Source: Variovorax sp. ZS18.2.2 (GTDB lineage Bacteria > Pseudomonadota > Gammaproteobacteria > Burkholderiales > Burkholderiaceae_C). Taken from it: a DNA stretch of 64,000 bases. Positions 25,482-35,716 of this stretch are shown one piece after another. The position numbers and the translations under genes were made by a program. The notes beneath the pieces are model-generated. The model worked only from the letters and a program-made list of their open reading frames with translations. It did no database searches and had not been told where the DNA came from. Position 1 is the stretch's first letter; every line of letters begins with the position of its first letter. The DNA is taken from NCBI RefSeq assembly GCF_024701975.1, contig NZ_JANLNM010000008.1:186001-250000 (forward strand), written 5' to 3'.

Positions 25482-28400
25482 ATGTCGAACGAAGAAGCCG
25501 TCTCCGCTCCCTTGCAACCCGCCGTCAAGCGCTCGCGCGCGCGCCGTGCGATGCGCGCGCTGGCATGGACATTCGCGGGCCTGTTCCTCGCCGTGCTGCT
25601 GCTCGGCGCGGGCGCGTGGTGGTGGTTGGGCTCGAACACCTCACTCGCCTTCGCACTCGCCCAGGCGGCGCAGCGCCTCCCCGCGGGCCAGACGCTCGAA
25701 AGCCGCGACGTGACCGGGTCGCTCCGCACCGGCGGGCACATCGGCTGGCTCAAGTACCAGAGCGAGAGCATCGCCGTCGAGGTGAACGACGCCACCATCG
25801 GCTGGCAGCTCGCGCCGCTCTTCCAGCGCAAGGTGCAGCTCGGCGAGGTGCATGCGAAGCAGGTGCTGATCGAGAAGCGCGGGCCCCCGAGCGAAGAGCC
25901 CACCCAACCGCTCGAACAGCTCGTGCTGCCGGTCGACGTGGATGTGCCCTTCCGCATCGACGAACTGCGCTGGGCCGGCCCCCCGGTGTTGGAAGCGAAG
26001 AACCTCACCGGCAGCTACGTCTACAAGTCCGCCGAGCACGCGCTCGAAGTGAAGGGCGTCGACATCGCCGACGGCCACTACAGCGCGCGCGTCAAGCTGC
26101 AAGGTCCCGCGCCGATGGCGATCGATGCGGCACTCGACGGCCGCGTGAAGGCGCCGCTCGCCGAGGACCACAACATCGACGTGATCGCGCAGGCGACGGT
26201 GAAGGGCACGCTCGCCGGCACCGCGGCGCGCCTGCAGGTCGCCGCCGAACTCAAGCCCGCCGAAGAGAACGCCGATGCGCCGATGGAGGCGAAGCTGCAG
26301 GCGCAGATCGCGCCCTGGCTGCCGCAACCGGTGATCGATGCCAAGGCCGACCTCAGCAATGTCGATGCGTCGAGCCTCTGGCCCGGCGCGCCCGAAACCC
26401 AGCTCACCGGCACTGTCTCGGTCGAACCCGATGCGGACGCGGGTGCGTCCGCGTGGAAAGCCTCGGCCGACATCCGCAATGCCCTGCCCGGCCCGTGGGA
26501 TCAATCGAAGCTGCCGGTCGAACAGGTGCAAGGCCGCGTCGACTTCGACGGCACCAACTGGACCATCCCCGAAGCCACCGTGCGCGCCGGCGGCGGCCGC
26601 ATCGATGCCGAAGGCCGCTGGAGCCCCGCGCCCGCGCCGTGGCAGATTCGCGCCACGGTGCGCAGCGTGCGGCCCGGCGCGCTGCACAGCGAACTCGCCG
26701 GTGCGCCCGTCAGCGGCCAGGTCACGGCGCAGCAGCGCGAAGACACCATCAGCTTCGATGCGTCGCTCAAGGCCGAAGGCGGCGCGGGCAGCAAGTCGCT
26801 GCCCGGCTTCGCGCTCGACCGCGCACTGGCGCAGGGCCAGTGGAAAGACCAGGTGCTCGACCTGCGCACGCTGCGCATCGAGGCCCAGCGCGCGAGCGTC
26901 GACGGCAAGCTGCAGGTGCGCGTGGCCGAGCAGGCCGCGAGCGGCAAGCTCAACCTCGTGCTGCCCGGCGGCGGCGCGCAGCTCGAAGGCCGCATCGCGC
27001 CGGACGCAGGCGCAGGCGACATCAAGGCGCGCATCGACGATGCCGACACCCTGCAGCGCTGGGTCGAAGGCCTGCCCAGTCTCTCGGGCGTGTTCGCGGG
27101 CACGACGGCCAAGGGCTCGGCGCGGCTCGATGCGAGCTGGCAAGGCGGCTGGCAGACCATCCAGCGCCGCATCGAGAACGCGAACGCACCCGCGCAGCGC
27201 GGCATCGCGGAGCCCACGCTCAAGGCCGCGCTCACCGTGCCCCGCCTCGACCTCAACTTGCCGGCCGCACAGCCGGGCGGCACCGCCACCGCGGTGCAGC
27301 TGCGCGAACTGCAGGCCGATCTTTCCGGCAGCCTGGCGCAAGCCGCGCTCACGCTGAGAGGCGAAGCCACCACCGGCACCCAGAAGATCACGCTCGACAC
27401 CCGCGCCAGCGGCGGCATTGCCGGTGCCAACCAGTGGCGCGCGGCCCTCGCCAGCCTGCGCCTGCAGGCACAGGACAGCGCCCGCCCCGGCAACCCGTGG
27501 ATCGTGGAGCTGAGCCGCGAAGTCACCGCCACCATCCGCGCCGGCGGCAACCCGGCCCGCCTCGATGTCGAAGCCTCCGCCGCTTCGGCCACGCTGCGCG
27601 GCCCCGTGCCCGGCACCGTGCGCATCGATTGGCAGCCGCTGCGCTTCAGCCAGAGCGGCGCAGCGCCGAACAAGGTGTTCCGCGTGCAGTCCAAGGGCCA
27701 GATGCAGGGCCTGCCGATGGCCTGGGCCGGCGCCTTCGGGGCGAGCTCAACGCTGAGCGAACTGGGCATCAGCGGCGACCTGATGTTCGACGGCGACTGG
27801 GACATCGACGCCGGCGACACGCTGCGCGCCAAGGCCCGCATCGCGCGCCAGAGCGGCGACATCCGCGTGCAGGCCGGCGAGGCCGCGCTGGTCACCCGCA
27901 TCACGAGCACCGGGACCGGCACCGCGAGCGAACGCACGATGAATTCCGCCAGCACCGGCGCAGAGACGCCGAGCACGCCGGCCGGCCTGCGTCAGGCCGA
28001 ACTGAAGCTCGACGCACAGGGCGACGCCGTCCGCGCCACGCTCGCATGGGACAGCGAACGCGCGGGCCAGATCAACGCGGACCTGAACACGCGCGTGCAG
28101 CAACGCGCAGGCGGTTGGCAGTGGGCTGCTGATGCACCACTCGGCGGCACCATCAAGGCCACGCTGCCGAACCTCGGCGTGTGGTCGATGCTCGCGCCGC
28201 CGGGCTGGCGCATCGCCGGCACGCTCGACGCCAACGCCACGCTCTCAGGCAACCGCACGGCGCCGCGCTGGAACGGCACGCTCGGCGCCGACAAGCTCGC
28301 GCTACGCGCACCGGTCGAAGGGCTGGACCTGAGCGACGGGCGCCTGCGCGCCAGCCTCACCGGCGAGCGCATCGAGATCACCGAATTCACCCTCAAGGGC

Positions 28401-29549
28401 GGCGCCGGCAGCTCGGCCCGCATCGGCGGCCAGAGCGGCAACCGCAGCACCGCGGCGAGCGAAGCGAACACCGACGGCGGCTCGCTCTCGGCGCGCGGCG
28501 ACATGAGCTGGGGTGCCGCACCGGGCACCGCCACGCCGAGCATCCGCATGGCCCTGCAAGGCGATCTGCGCGCGCTGCGCGTGCTGGTGCGCACCGACCG
28601 GCAGGTCACGCTCTCGGGCGACCTGCAGGCGCGGCTGGACAACGGCCAGTTCACCGTGCGCGGCAAGCTCAAGACCGACCGCGCCGTGATCATCCTGCCC
28701 GACGAAACCGCGCCCAGCCTCGGTACCGACGTCGTCGTGCGCTCGGCCGCCAGGGACCGCGAGGCCGCCGAGGCCGCGCAGCGCGAATCGGCCCGCGTCG
28801 ATGCACAGGCCGCCAAGCCGCAGACCGCGAAGCCGCCCGACATCGTCGTGAACTTCGACCTCGGCGACGACTTCGCGGTGCAGGGCCGCGGCATCACGAC
28901 GCGGCTCGAAGGCGACCTCGAGATTCGCAGCACCAAGCTCAATGCGCCGCCGCGCATCGCCGGCGAGGTGAAGACCGTGAAGGGCCAGTACCGCGCCTAC
29001 GGCCAGCAGCTCGACGTGGAAACCGGCGTGGCGCGTTTCAACGGCCCCTTCGACAACCCACAGCTGGACATCCTCGCGATCCGCCCGAACATCTCGCAGC
29101 GCGCGGGCGTGCAGATCTCGGGCAGCGCGCAGTCGCCCCGCGTGAAGCTCTATTCGGAGCCCGCGCTGTCCGATGCGGAAACGCTCTCCTGGGTGATCCT
29201 CGGGCGCGCCTCGGCCACCAGCGGCGGCGAGTCGGCACTGCTGCAGCAGGCCGCGCTCGCGGTGCTGGGCAAGATCGGCAAGAGTGGCAGCGGCGGCAGC
29301 CTCGCGGGGCGCTTCGGGCTCGATGAACTCGGCTTCAAGGGTCCGGGCAGCGGCGGCGACCTGCGCGAATCGGCGGTCACGCTGGGCAAGCGGCTGTCGA
29401 AGGATTTCTACGTGACCTACGAACGCAGCCTGGGCGGCACCTTCGGCACGCTCTTCATCTTCTACGACCTCACACAGCGCCTCACGCTGCGCGGACAGGC
29501 GGGCCAGACGAGCGGGCTCGACCTCATCTACACGGTGAAGTACGACTGA
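25482..29549 (+). CDS. tamB: TamB-like translocation and assembly module protein (DUF490/AsmA-like)
   Basis: A 1,355-residue inner-membrane-anchored periplasm-spanning protein. One membrane segment (about residues 28-50) follows a basic N-terminus. The body is a long beta-taco repeat of the TamB/AsmA bridge type, with many Asp/Gly-patterned strands. The conserved C-terminal DUF490 domain includes GEVKTVKGQYRAYGQQLDVE, GVARFNGPFDNPQLDILAIR and LSWVILGRASA. TamB-like bridges are implicated in phospholipid transport and outer-membrane protein assembly with TamA. The 9-bp spacing from tamA supports one operon. Confidence 0.93.
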   Translation: MSNEEAVSAPLQPAVKRSRARRAMRALAWTFAGLFLAVLLLGAGAWWWLGSNTSLAFALAQAAQRLPAGQTLESRDVTGSLRTGGHIGWLKYQSESIAVEVNDATIGWQLAPLFQRKVQLGEVHAKQVLIEKRGPPSEEPTQPLEQLVLPVDVDVPFRIDELRWAGPPVLEAKNLTGSYVYKSAEHALEVKGVDIADGHYSARVKLQGPAPMAIDAALDGRVKAPLAEDHNIDVIAQATVKGTLAGTAARLQVAAELKPAEENADAPMEAKLQAQIAPWLPQPVIDAKADLSNVDASSLWPGAPETQLTGTVSVEPDADAGASAWKASADIRNALPGPWDQSKLPVEQVQGRVDFDGTNWTIPEATVRAGGGRIDAEGRWSPAPAPWQIRATVRSVRPGALHSELAGAPVSGQVTAQQREDTISFDASLKAEGGAGSKSLPGFALDRALAQGQWKDQVLDLRTLRIEAQRASVDGKLQVRVAEQAASGKLNLVLPGGGAQLEGRIAPDAGAGDIKARIDDADTLQRWVEGLPSLSGVFAGTTAKGSARLDASWQGGWQTIQRRIENANAPAQRGIAEPTLKAALTVPRLDLNLPAAQPGGTATAVQLRELQADLSGSLAQAALTLRGEATTGTQKITLDTRASGGIAGANQWRAALASLRLQAQDSARPGNPWIVELSREVTATIRAGGNPARLDVEASAASATLRGPVPGTVRIDWQPLRFSQSGAAPNKVFRVQSKGQMQGLPMAWAGAFGASSTLSELGISGDLMFDGDWDIDAGDTLRAKARIARQSGDIRVQAGEAALVTRITSTGTGTASERTMNSASTGAETPSTPAGLRQAELKLDAQGDAVRATLAWDSERAGQINADLNTRVQQRAGGWQWAADAPLGGTIKATLPNLGVWSMLAPPGWRIAGTLDANATLSGNRTAPRWNGTLGADKLALRAPVEGLDLSDGRLRASLTGERIEITEFTLKGGAGSSARIGGQSGNRSTAASEANTDGGSLSARGDMSWGAAPGTATPSIRMALQGDLRALRVLVRTDRQVTLSGDLQARLDNGQFTVRGKLKTDRAVIILPDETAPSLGTDVVVRSAARDREAAEAAQRESARVDAQAAKPQTAKPPDIVVNFDLGDDFAVQGRGITTRLEGDLEIRSTKLNAPPRIAGEVKTVKGQYRAYGQQLDVETGVARFNGPFDNPQLDILAIRPNISQRAGVQISGSAQSPRVKLYSEPALSDAETLSWVILGRASATSGGESALLQQAALAVLGKIGKSGSGGSLAGRFGLDELGFKGPGSGGDLRESAVTLGKRLSKDFYVTYERSLGGTFGTLFIFYDLTQRLTLRGQAGQTSGLDLIYTVKYD

Positions 29550-29651
29550 TCCGTAAAGCACGCCGGACCGGTCCAAAAGCAAGGGACTTCGATCTTGACC
29601 GGGCCAAATGCGGAGTTAACAATTCATTGACGCCTTCACTGAGGAGCGACG

Positions 29652-29960
29652 ATGAAAAATGATGGAGACAAGGGCGGCCACAGCCCGATTCCGGTATCGG
29701 ACCGTCAGACGTACGACCCGCCGGCATCGCAACGGATCACGCGCGTGCGCAGCGCGCTGCACGTCGTGATCGCGGTCATCGCCCTCCTTGCGATCGGTAC
29801 GTCGATTCCGCACTGGGGCGGCGACGAGTTTCCCGTGATGAGCCTGGTGATCTACGTGGCGGGCATGGTGTTCATCGCGATGCCGCTGTGCCTTTGCTAC
29901 GAGGCGCTGCTCAAGTCGTACACCGAGCAGCAACAGATGAGGCGCAGCAGCCCCACCTGA
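29652..29960 (+). CDS. small two-span membrane protein, unknown function
   Basis: A 102-residue protein with a polar N-terminus (about 30 residues) and two hydrophobic segments (ALHVVIAVIALLAIGTSI; FPVMSLVIYVAGMVFIAMPL). The tail is short and basic. A GAGGAG ribosome site precedes the ATG. I recognise no family. It converges on fdsD, with an 11-base gap, and is not part of the formate operon. Confidence 0.7.
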   Translation: MKNDGDKGGHSPIPVSDRQTYDPPASQRITRVRSALHVVIAVIALLAIGTSIPHWGGDEFPVMSLVIYVAGMVFIAMPLCLCYEALLKSYTEQQQMRRSSPT

Positions 29961-29971
29961 CTCGACGTAGC

Positions 29972-30280
29972 CTAGCCCGCGTCGCCGCCACCCGGCGGAA
30001 ACTGCTCTTTCTTTTCAGCCAGCTCGACGGCCCCGCCCGGCAGCAGGTTCGCGCGATGGCTGCGCACCGCCGACGCCACGATCGGCATCAGGTGCGTCGC
30101 GCCACCCGCTTCGAGCGCGCGGATCAGCTGCACGCGCATGCTCGGCGCCCAGAACGATTTCAGGTGCGCCGCGATCGCGTTCGTCGACAGGGTCGCATTG
30201 TCGGGCGACTGGGCCTGGAAGAAGCTGCCGATCTGGTTGGCCATCTTGACCAGTTGCGCCGTCGGATCGTGGTCGTGCAT
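29972..30280 (-). CDS. fdsD: formate dehydrogenase delta subunit
   Basis: A 102-residue protein of the FdsD family, a small subunit of soluble NAD-dependent formate dehydrogenases that is needed for an active holoenzyme. The family patterns LVKMANQIGSFFQAQ, the HLKSFWAPSMR segment and HRANLLPGG are present. The start at 30280 has AAAGGCAG just upstream; an in-frame Met 36 bases earlier is possible but lacks a ribosome site. It is the last gene of fdsG-fdsB-fdsA-fdhD-fdsD, the same order as fdsGBACD of Cupriavidus necator. Confidence 0.93.
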   Translation of the reverse strand: MHDHDPTAQLVKMANQIGSFFQAQSPDNATLSTNAIAAHLKSFWAPSMRVQLIRALEAGGATHLMPIVASAVRSHRANLLPGGAVELAEKKEQFPPGGGDAG

Positions 30281-30319
30281 GCACTGCCTTTGAAGAAATG
30301 AAACTGCCGGTCGCACGCG

Positions 30320-31207
30320 TCAGTGCGCGCGGCGTCCGGTCGATGTGGATGTGAGTTCCTGCCCGCCCGTCGCCACGCGCCCGGGGTGGCTGTAGACGGC
30401 CAGGTCGTCCTTGCGTGCAAAGCCGACCAGCGTGAGCCGCGCGCGTTCCGCCGTGGCCACCGCGAACGAGGTCGGCGCCGACACCGCCGCGAGCAACGGC
30501 ACGCCCGCCATCGCGGTCTTCTGCACCATCTCGAAACTCGCGCGGCTGGTGACGGCGATGAAGCCAGCCGACGCATCGATGTCGTTGCTCGCGAGCGCAC
30601 CGATGAGCTTGTCGAGCGCGTTGTGGCGGCCCACGTCTTCGCGCAGCCACATCACCTCGCCCGCCGCCGAACACCACGCCGCCGCATGCACCGCGCCGGT
30701 GGCCTGTTGCAGCGTCTGCAGCGACTGGAACTGCGACATCGCGCGGGCGATGGCCTGGCGCTCCAGCGCCACTGCGGCATCGCCGAGCACCGGCAGTTCG
30801 CGCGACACATGCGCCAGGCTCTCGGTACCGCACAGGCCGCAGCCGGTGCGGCCCGCGATCGTGCGGCGCCGCTGCTTCAAGCGCGTGAACGCGGCGCTCG
30901 ACACCTGCAGCCGCACCGTGATGCCGAGATCCGAAGGTGCAATCTCCACCGAATAGAGCTCGTGCGCCGCATCGAGGATGCCTTCGCTCAGCGAGAAGCC
31001 GAGCGCGAAGTCTTCCAGGTCCAGCGGCGTCGCGAGCATCACCGCGTGCGAGATGCCGTTGAACTCCAGCGCCACAGGCACTTCCTCGGCCACCCAGTCC
31101 TGCACCGCGTAGGCCTCGCCGCCGCGCACGCCGTGCACCGGCAGCAGCAGCGCGCCTTCGCAGAAGGTGTCGGCGCCTTCGACGGCCGGCAGGGTGGCGA
31201 TGTTCAT
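30320..31207 (-). CDS. fdhD: formate dehydrogenase accessory sulfurtransferase FdhD (FdsC)
   Basis: A 295-residue accessory protein that delivers sulfur to the molybdenum cofactor of formate dehydrogenase. The CxxC site is visible in GRTGCGLCGTESLAH. Family segments EVPVALEFNGISHAVMLATP, EDFALGFSLSEGI and the C-terminal SRASFEMVQKTAMAGVPLLA with SAPTSFAV are present. It lies between fdsA and fdsD, where C. necator has fdsC. It shares the FDH promoter, 19 bp after fdsA. Confidence 0.95.
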   Translation of the reverse strand: MNIATLPAVEGADTFCEGALLLPVHGVRGGEAYAVQDWVAEEVPVALEFNGISHAVMLATPLDLEDFALGFSLSEGILDAAHELYSVEIAPSDLGITVRLQVSSAAFTRLKQRRRTIAGRTGCGLCGTESLAHVSRELPVLGDAAVALERQAIARAMSQFQSLQTLQQATGAVHAAAWCSAAGEVMWLREDVGRHNALDKLIGALASNDIDASAGFIAVTSRASFEMVQKTAMAGVPLLAAVSAPTSFAVATAERARLTLVGFARKDDLAVYSHPGRVATGGQELTSTSTGRRAH

Positions 31208-31226
31208 GCCCGTTCCTTCCTGCTGC

Positions 31227-34103
31227 CTACTTGGCCGGAACCGTCTCGTTGCGCTTTTCCGGCAGCGCGCCAGCCGTCGCCAGGTCGATCTGCGTCTTGT
31301 TGAAGCGGCTGTACTCCTGCTGCCAGGTCGAGGGCTGCATCACCGGCATCACCTGCACCGCCGTCACCTTGTACTCGGGGCAGTTGGTGGCCCAGTCGGA
31401 GTTGTCGGTGGTGATCACGTTGGCGCCCGACTCGGGGAAGTGGAAGGTGGTGTAGACCACGCCCGGCTGCATGCGCTCGGACACCGTGGCGCGCAGCACC
31501 GTCTCGCCCGCGCGGCTCTGGATGCCGACCCAGTCGTCGTCCTTCACGCCGCGCTCCTCCGCATCGTGCGGATGGATCTCCAGCCGGTCTTCGCCGTGCC
31601 ACAGGTTGTTGTCGGTGCGGCGCGTCTGCGCGCCCACGTTGTACTGCGACAGGATGCGCCCGGTGGTCAGGAGCAGCGGGAACTTGCGCGTGACCTTCTC
31701 GTCCGTCGCCACGTACTGCGTGACGATGAAGCGGCCCTTGCCGCGCACGAAGGTGTCGATGTGCATCGTTGGCGTGCCGTCGGGCGCGTCGTCGTTGCAG
31801 GGCCACTGGATGCTGCCGAGTTCGTCCAGGCGCTTGTAGCTCACGCCGTGGAAGGTCGGCGTCAGCGCGGCGATCTCGGCCATGATGTCTTCGGGGCTCT
31901 TGTAGTCCATCTGGTAGCCCAGCGCCTGTGCGAGCTTCACCGTGATTTCCCAGTCGGCCAGGCCCGCCTTCGGCGGCATCACCTTGCGAACGCGCGAGAT
32001 GCGGCGCTCAGCATTGGTGAAGGTGCCGTCCTTCTCGAGGAACGAGGAGCCCGGCAGGAACACGTGCGCGTACTTGGCGGTTTCGTTGAGGAACATGTCC
32101 TGCACCACCACGCATTCCATCGCCATCATGGCCGCGGCCACGTGCTGCGTGTTGGGGTCCGACTGAACGATGTCCTCGCCCTCGCAATACAGGCCCTTGA
32201 AGCCGCCACCGATGGCGGAGTCGAACATGTTGGGAATGCGCAGGCCCGGCTCCGGATCGATGGTCACGCCCCAGGCCGCTTCGAACGACGCGCGCGTGGT
32301 GCTGTCCGACACATGGCGGTAGCCCGGCAGCTCGTGCGGGAACGAGCCCATGTCGCACGCGCCCTGCACATTGTTCTGGCCGCGCAGCGGGTTCACGCCC
32401 ACGCCTTCGCGGCCCACGTTGCCGGTGGCCATCGCGAGGTTGGCGATGCCCATCACGGTCGTCGAGCCCTGGCTGTGCTCGGTCACGCCCAGGCCGTAGA
32501 AGATCGCGCCGTTGGCGGCGCTGGCGAACAAGCGGGCCGCGGCGCGCATCTCGGCGGCCGGCACGCCGGTGGCCTTCTCGGTGGCCTCGGGCGATTGCTC
32601 GGGCTGCGCGACGAAGTCTCTCCAGGCGGCGAACGAGGCGGTGTCGCAACGCTCGGCGATGAAGGCGTCGGCCGTGAGCCCTTCGGTCACGATGACGTGC
32701 GCGAGCGCGGTGACCACGGCCACGTTGGTGCCGGGCTTGAGCTGCAGGTGGTGCGAAGCCTTCACATGCGGCGACTTCACGATGTCGATGCGGCGCGGAT
32801 CGACCACGATCAGCTTGGCGCCTTCGCGCAGCCGCTTCTTCATGCGCGAGGCGAACACCGGGTGACCATCGGTCGGGTTGGCGCCGATCACCATGATCAC
32901 GTCGGCCTTCTCCACCGACTTGAAGGTCTGCGTGCCGGCCGATTCGCCCAGCGTCTGCTTCAGGCCGTAACCCGTGGGCGAGTGGCACACGCGGGCGCAG
33001 GTGTCGACGTTGTTGTTGCCGAAGGCCGCGCGCACCAGCTTCTGCACGAGGTAGGTTTCTTCATTCGTGCAGCGCGACGACGTGATGCCGCCGATGGAGT
33101 CCTTTCCGTACTTGGCCTGCAGGCGCTTGAATTCGCCCGCCGCGTAGTTGAGGGCGGTGTCCCAGCTCACTTCCTGCCACGGGTCGCTGATGTTCTTGCG
33201 GATCATCGGCTTGAGCATGCGGTCCTGGTGGGTCGCGTAGCCCCAGGCGAAGCGGCCCTTCACGCAGGAATGGCCTTCGTTGGCCTTGCCGTCTTTCCAC
33301 GGCGTCATGCGCACGACCTCGTTGCCTTTCATCTCCGCCTTGAAGGCGCAGCCCACGCCGCAGTAGGCGCAGGTGGTGATGATGCTGTGCTCGGGCTGGC
33401 CGAGCCAGATGACCGACTTCTCCTGCAAGGTGGCCGTCGGGCAAGCCTCGACGCAGGCGCCGCAGCTCACGCACTCCGAATCCATGAACGCTTCGTCCTG
33501 GCCCGGCGACACGCGCGACTCGAAACCGCGGCCGCTGATGGTCAGTGCGAAGGTGCCCTGCGTTTCCTCGCAGGCGCGCACGCAGCGGTTGCAGACGATG
33601 CACTTCGAAGGGTCATAGGTGAAGTACGGGTTCGACTCGTCCTTCTGGTCCTTCAGGTGGTTCGCACCGTCGAAGCCGTAGCGCACGTTGCGCAGGCCCG
33701 TGACACCCGCCATGTCCTGCAGCTCGCAGTTGCCGTTGGCCGAGCAGGTGAGGCAATCGAGCGGGTGGTCGGAGATGTACAGCTCCATCACACCCTTGCG
33801 CAGGTCCTGCAGCTTGGGCGTCTGCGTGCGCACCTTCATGCCGGCTTCGGCCGGCGTGGTGCACGAGGCCGGGAAACCCTTGCGGCCCTCGATCTCGACC
33901 AGGCAGAGGCGGCACGAGCCGAAGGGCTCCAGGCTGTCGGTGGCGCAGAGCTTGGGCACGTTGATGCCGGCATCCACGGCCGCGCGCATCAGCGAGGTGC
34001 CCGCGGGCACGGTGACTTCGTTGCCGTCGATCTCCAGCGTCACTTCGCGCGTCGATTCGCGCTTGGGGGTGCCGTAGTCGATTTCTTTCAGATGGTCGAG
34101 CAT
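31227..34103 (-). CDS. fdsA: NAD-dependent formate dehydrogenase, catalytic alpha subunit
   Basis: A 958-residue catalytic subunit. In order: an N-terminal [2Fe-2S] domain (cysteines in KLCATDSLEPFGSCRLC, about 53-81), a His/Cys [4Fe-4S] segment (HPLDCLTCSANGNC), two ferredoxin clusters (CIVCNRCVRACEE; CVSCGACVEACP), the molybdopterin-domain cluster (CAYCGVGCAFKAE), and the bis-MGD domain. The residue that is selenocysteine in some enzymes is Cys here (TCARVCHSPTGYG). It oxidises formate to CO2 and passes electrons to FdsB/FdsG and NAD. The start at 34103 matches the family N-terminus; upstream in-frame codons lie inside fdsB. In this region it is the terminal step of oxalate breakdown. Confidence 0.97.
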   Translation of the reverse strand: MLDHLKEIDYGTPKRESTREVTLEIDGNEVTVPAGTSLMRAAVDAGINVPKLCATDSLEPFGSCRLCLVEIEGRKGFPASCTTPAEAGMKVRTQTPKLQDLRKGVMELYISDHPLDCLTCSANGNCELQDMAGVTGLRNVRYGFDGANHLKDQKDESNPYFTYDPSKCIVCNRCVRACEETQGTFALTISGRGFESRVSPGQDEAFMDSECVSCGACVEACPTATLQEKSVIWLGQPEHSIITTCAYCGVGCAFKAEMKGNEVVRMTPWKDGKANEGHSCVKGRFAWGYATHQDRMLKPMIRKNISDPWQEVSWDTALNYAAGEFKRLQAKYGKDSIGGITSSRCTNEETYLVQKLVRAAFGNNNVDTCARVCHSPTGYGLKQTLGESAGTQTFKSVEKADVIMVIGANPTDGHPVFASRMKKRLREGAKLIVVDPRRIDIVKSPHVKASHHLQLKPGTNVAVVTALAHVIVTEGLTADAFIAERCDTASFAAWRDFVAQPEQSPEATEKATGVPAAEMRAAARLFASAANGAIFYGLGVTEHSQGSTTVMGIANLAMATGNVGREGVGVNPLRGQNNVQGACDMGSFPHELPGYRHVSDSTTRASFEAAWGVTIDPEPGLRIPNMFDSAIGGGFKGLYCEGEDIVQSDPNTQHVAAAMMAMECVVVQDMFLNETAKYAHVFLPGSSFLEKDGTFTNAERRISRVRKVMPPKAGLADWEITVKLAQALGYQMDYKSPEDIMAEIAALTPTFHGVSYKRLDELGSIQWPCNDDAPDGTPTMHIDTFVRGKGRFIVTQYVATDEKVTRKFPLLLTTGRILSQYNVGAQTRRTDNNLWHGEDRLEIHPHDAEERGVKDDDWVGIQSRAGETVLRATVSERMQPGVVYTTFHFPESGANVITTDNSDWATNCPEYKVTAVQVMPVMQPSTWQQEYSRFNKTQIDLATAGALPEKRNETVPAK

Positions 34104-34153
34104 GTTTTCTTGTCTCCTGCTGCTTGTGCTGTGCGGCGCGCGATGCGTTGCGT

Positions 34154-35716
34154 TCAAGCAGCCTTGCGATCGGGAACCACGAGACCGAAGTCCTGTGGGA
34201 AATGGTCGAGTGCGGACAGCACCGGGAACGGCGTCATGCCCCCCATGGCGCACAGCGAACCGTGGACCATGGTGTTGCACAGGTCGCGCAGCAGGATGAC
34301 GTGCTCCACGCGCTTGTTGTCCGCGCGGATCTTGTCGATCACCTCCACGCCGCGGGTCGAGCCGATGCGGCACGGCGTGCACTTGCCACACGACTCGATG
34401 GCACAGAACTCCATCGCATAGCGCGCGAGCTTCGAAAGATCGGCCGTGTCGTCGTGCACCACGATGCCGCCATGGCCCACCGTGCCGCCCACGGCCGCAT
34501 AGGCCTCGTAGTCAAGCGGCAGGTCCCATTGCGATTCGGGCAGGTACGCGCCGAGCGGCCCGCCCACCTGCACCGCCTTGATCGGCCTGCCCGAGGCGGA
34601 GCCGCCGCCATAGTCGTACAGCAGTTCACGCAGCGTGACGCCGAAGGCCTTCTCGACCAGCCCGCCGTGCTTGATGTTGCCGGCCAGCTGCATCGGCAGC
34701 GTGCCGCGCGAACGGCCGACGCCGAAGTCGCGGTAGTACTCGGCACCGCGCGCGAGGATCAGCGGCACGCTCGCGAGCGTGATCACGTTGTTGATGAGCG
34801 TCGGCTTCCCGAAGAGGCCGGTGATGGCCGGCAGCGGCGGCTTGGCGCGCACGATGCCGCGCTTGCCTTCCAGGCTTTCGAGCAGCGCGGTTTCTTCGCC
34901 GCACACATACGAGCCCGCGCCCTTGCGCACTTCGAGCCAGAAGGTCTGGCCCGAGCCGAGGATGTTCTCGCCCAGGAACCCGGCAGCCTCGGCCGCGCGG
35001 ATCGCCTCGTTCATCGTCGCGATGGCGTGCGGGTATTCGGAGCGGATGTAGACATAGCCCTTGGTCGCGCCGGTGGCAACGCCCGCGATGGTCATGCCTT
35101 CGACCAGCATGAGCGGGTCGCCCTCCATCGTCATGCGGTCGGAGAAGGTGCCCGAGTCGCCTTCGTCGGCATTGCAGACGATGTACTTCTGCGCGGCCGG
35201 CGTGGCCATCACCGTCTTCCACTTGATGCCGGCCGGGAACGCTGCGCCGCCACGGCCGCGCAGGCCCGAGTCGAGCACCTGCTGCACCACTTCTTCGGGC
35301 TTGAGGCCCAGCGCGCGGCGCAGGCCCGCATAGCCTTCGTGCGCCTCGTAGTCGGCGACGGACACGGGATCGGTGATGCCCATGCGCGCGAAGGTCAGGC
35401 GCTCCTGCTTCTTCAGGTACGGAATCTCGTCGGTCAGGCCAAGCGACAGCGGATGCGTCTGCGCGCCTTCGGCGAAGCCGGCATCGAACAGGTCGGCCAC
35501 GTCGTCGATGGTCACGGGGCCGTAGGCCACGCGCCCGGCAGGCGTGCTCACCTCGACCATTGGCTCCAGCCAGAACAGGCCGCGCGAGCCGTTCCGCACC
35601 ATGCCGAAAGACACGCCGCGAATGGCAGCTTCCTGCGCGATACGTTCGGCCACACGCTCGGCGCCGACCGCCAGTGCTGCCGAATCGCGCGGCACATAAA
35701 TGGTGAGGCCGCTCAT
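34154..35716 (-). CDS. fdsB: NAD-dependent formate dehydrogenase beta subunit (FMN/NADH-binding)
   Basis: A 520-residue NuoF-like diaphorase subunit. Residues 1 to about 110 are a thioredoxin-like ferredoxin domain. The NAD/FMN part shows GLRGRGGAAFPAGIKW, CNADEGDSGTFSDR and GAGSYVCGEETALLESLEGK. The C-terminal [4Fe-4S] site is ESCGKCTPCRIGSTRG plus a distal Cys in LRDLCNT. It takes electrons from FdsA clusters and reduces NAD. Its start overlaps the fdsG stop by 4 bases. Confidence 0.97.
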   Translation of the reverse strand: MSGLTIYVPRDSAALAVGAERVAERIAQEAAIRGVSFGMVRNGSRGLFWLEPMVEVSTPAGRVAYGPVTIDDVADLFDAGFAEGAQTHPLSLGLTDEIPYLKKQERLTFARMGITDPVSVADYEAHEGYAGLRRALGLKPEEVVQQVLDSGLRGRGGAAFPAGIKWKTVMATPAAQKYIVCNADEGDSGTFSDRMTMEGDPLMLVEGMTIAGVATGATKGYVYIRSEYPHAIATMNEAIRAAEAAGFLGENILGSGQTFWLEVRKGAGSYVCGEETALLESLEGKRGIVRAKPPLPAITGLFGKPTLINNVITLASVPLILARGAEYYRDFGVGRSRGTLPMQLAGNIKHGGLVEKAFGVTLRELLYDYGGGSASGRPIKAVQVGGPLGAYLPESQWDLPLDYEAYAAVGGTVGHGGIVVHDDTADLSKLARYAMEFCAIESCGKCTPCRIGSTRGVEVIDKIRADNKRVEHVILLRDLCNTMVHGSLCAMGGMTPFPVLSALDHFPQDFGLVVPDRKAA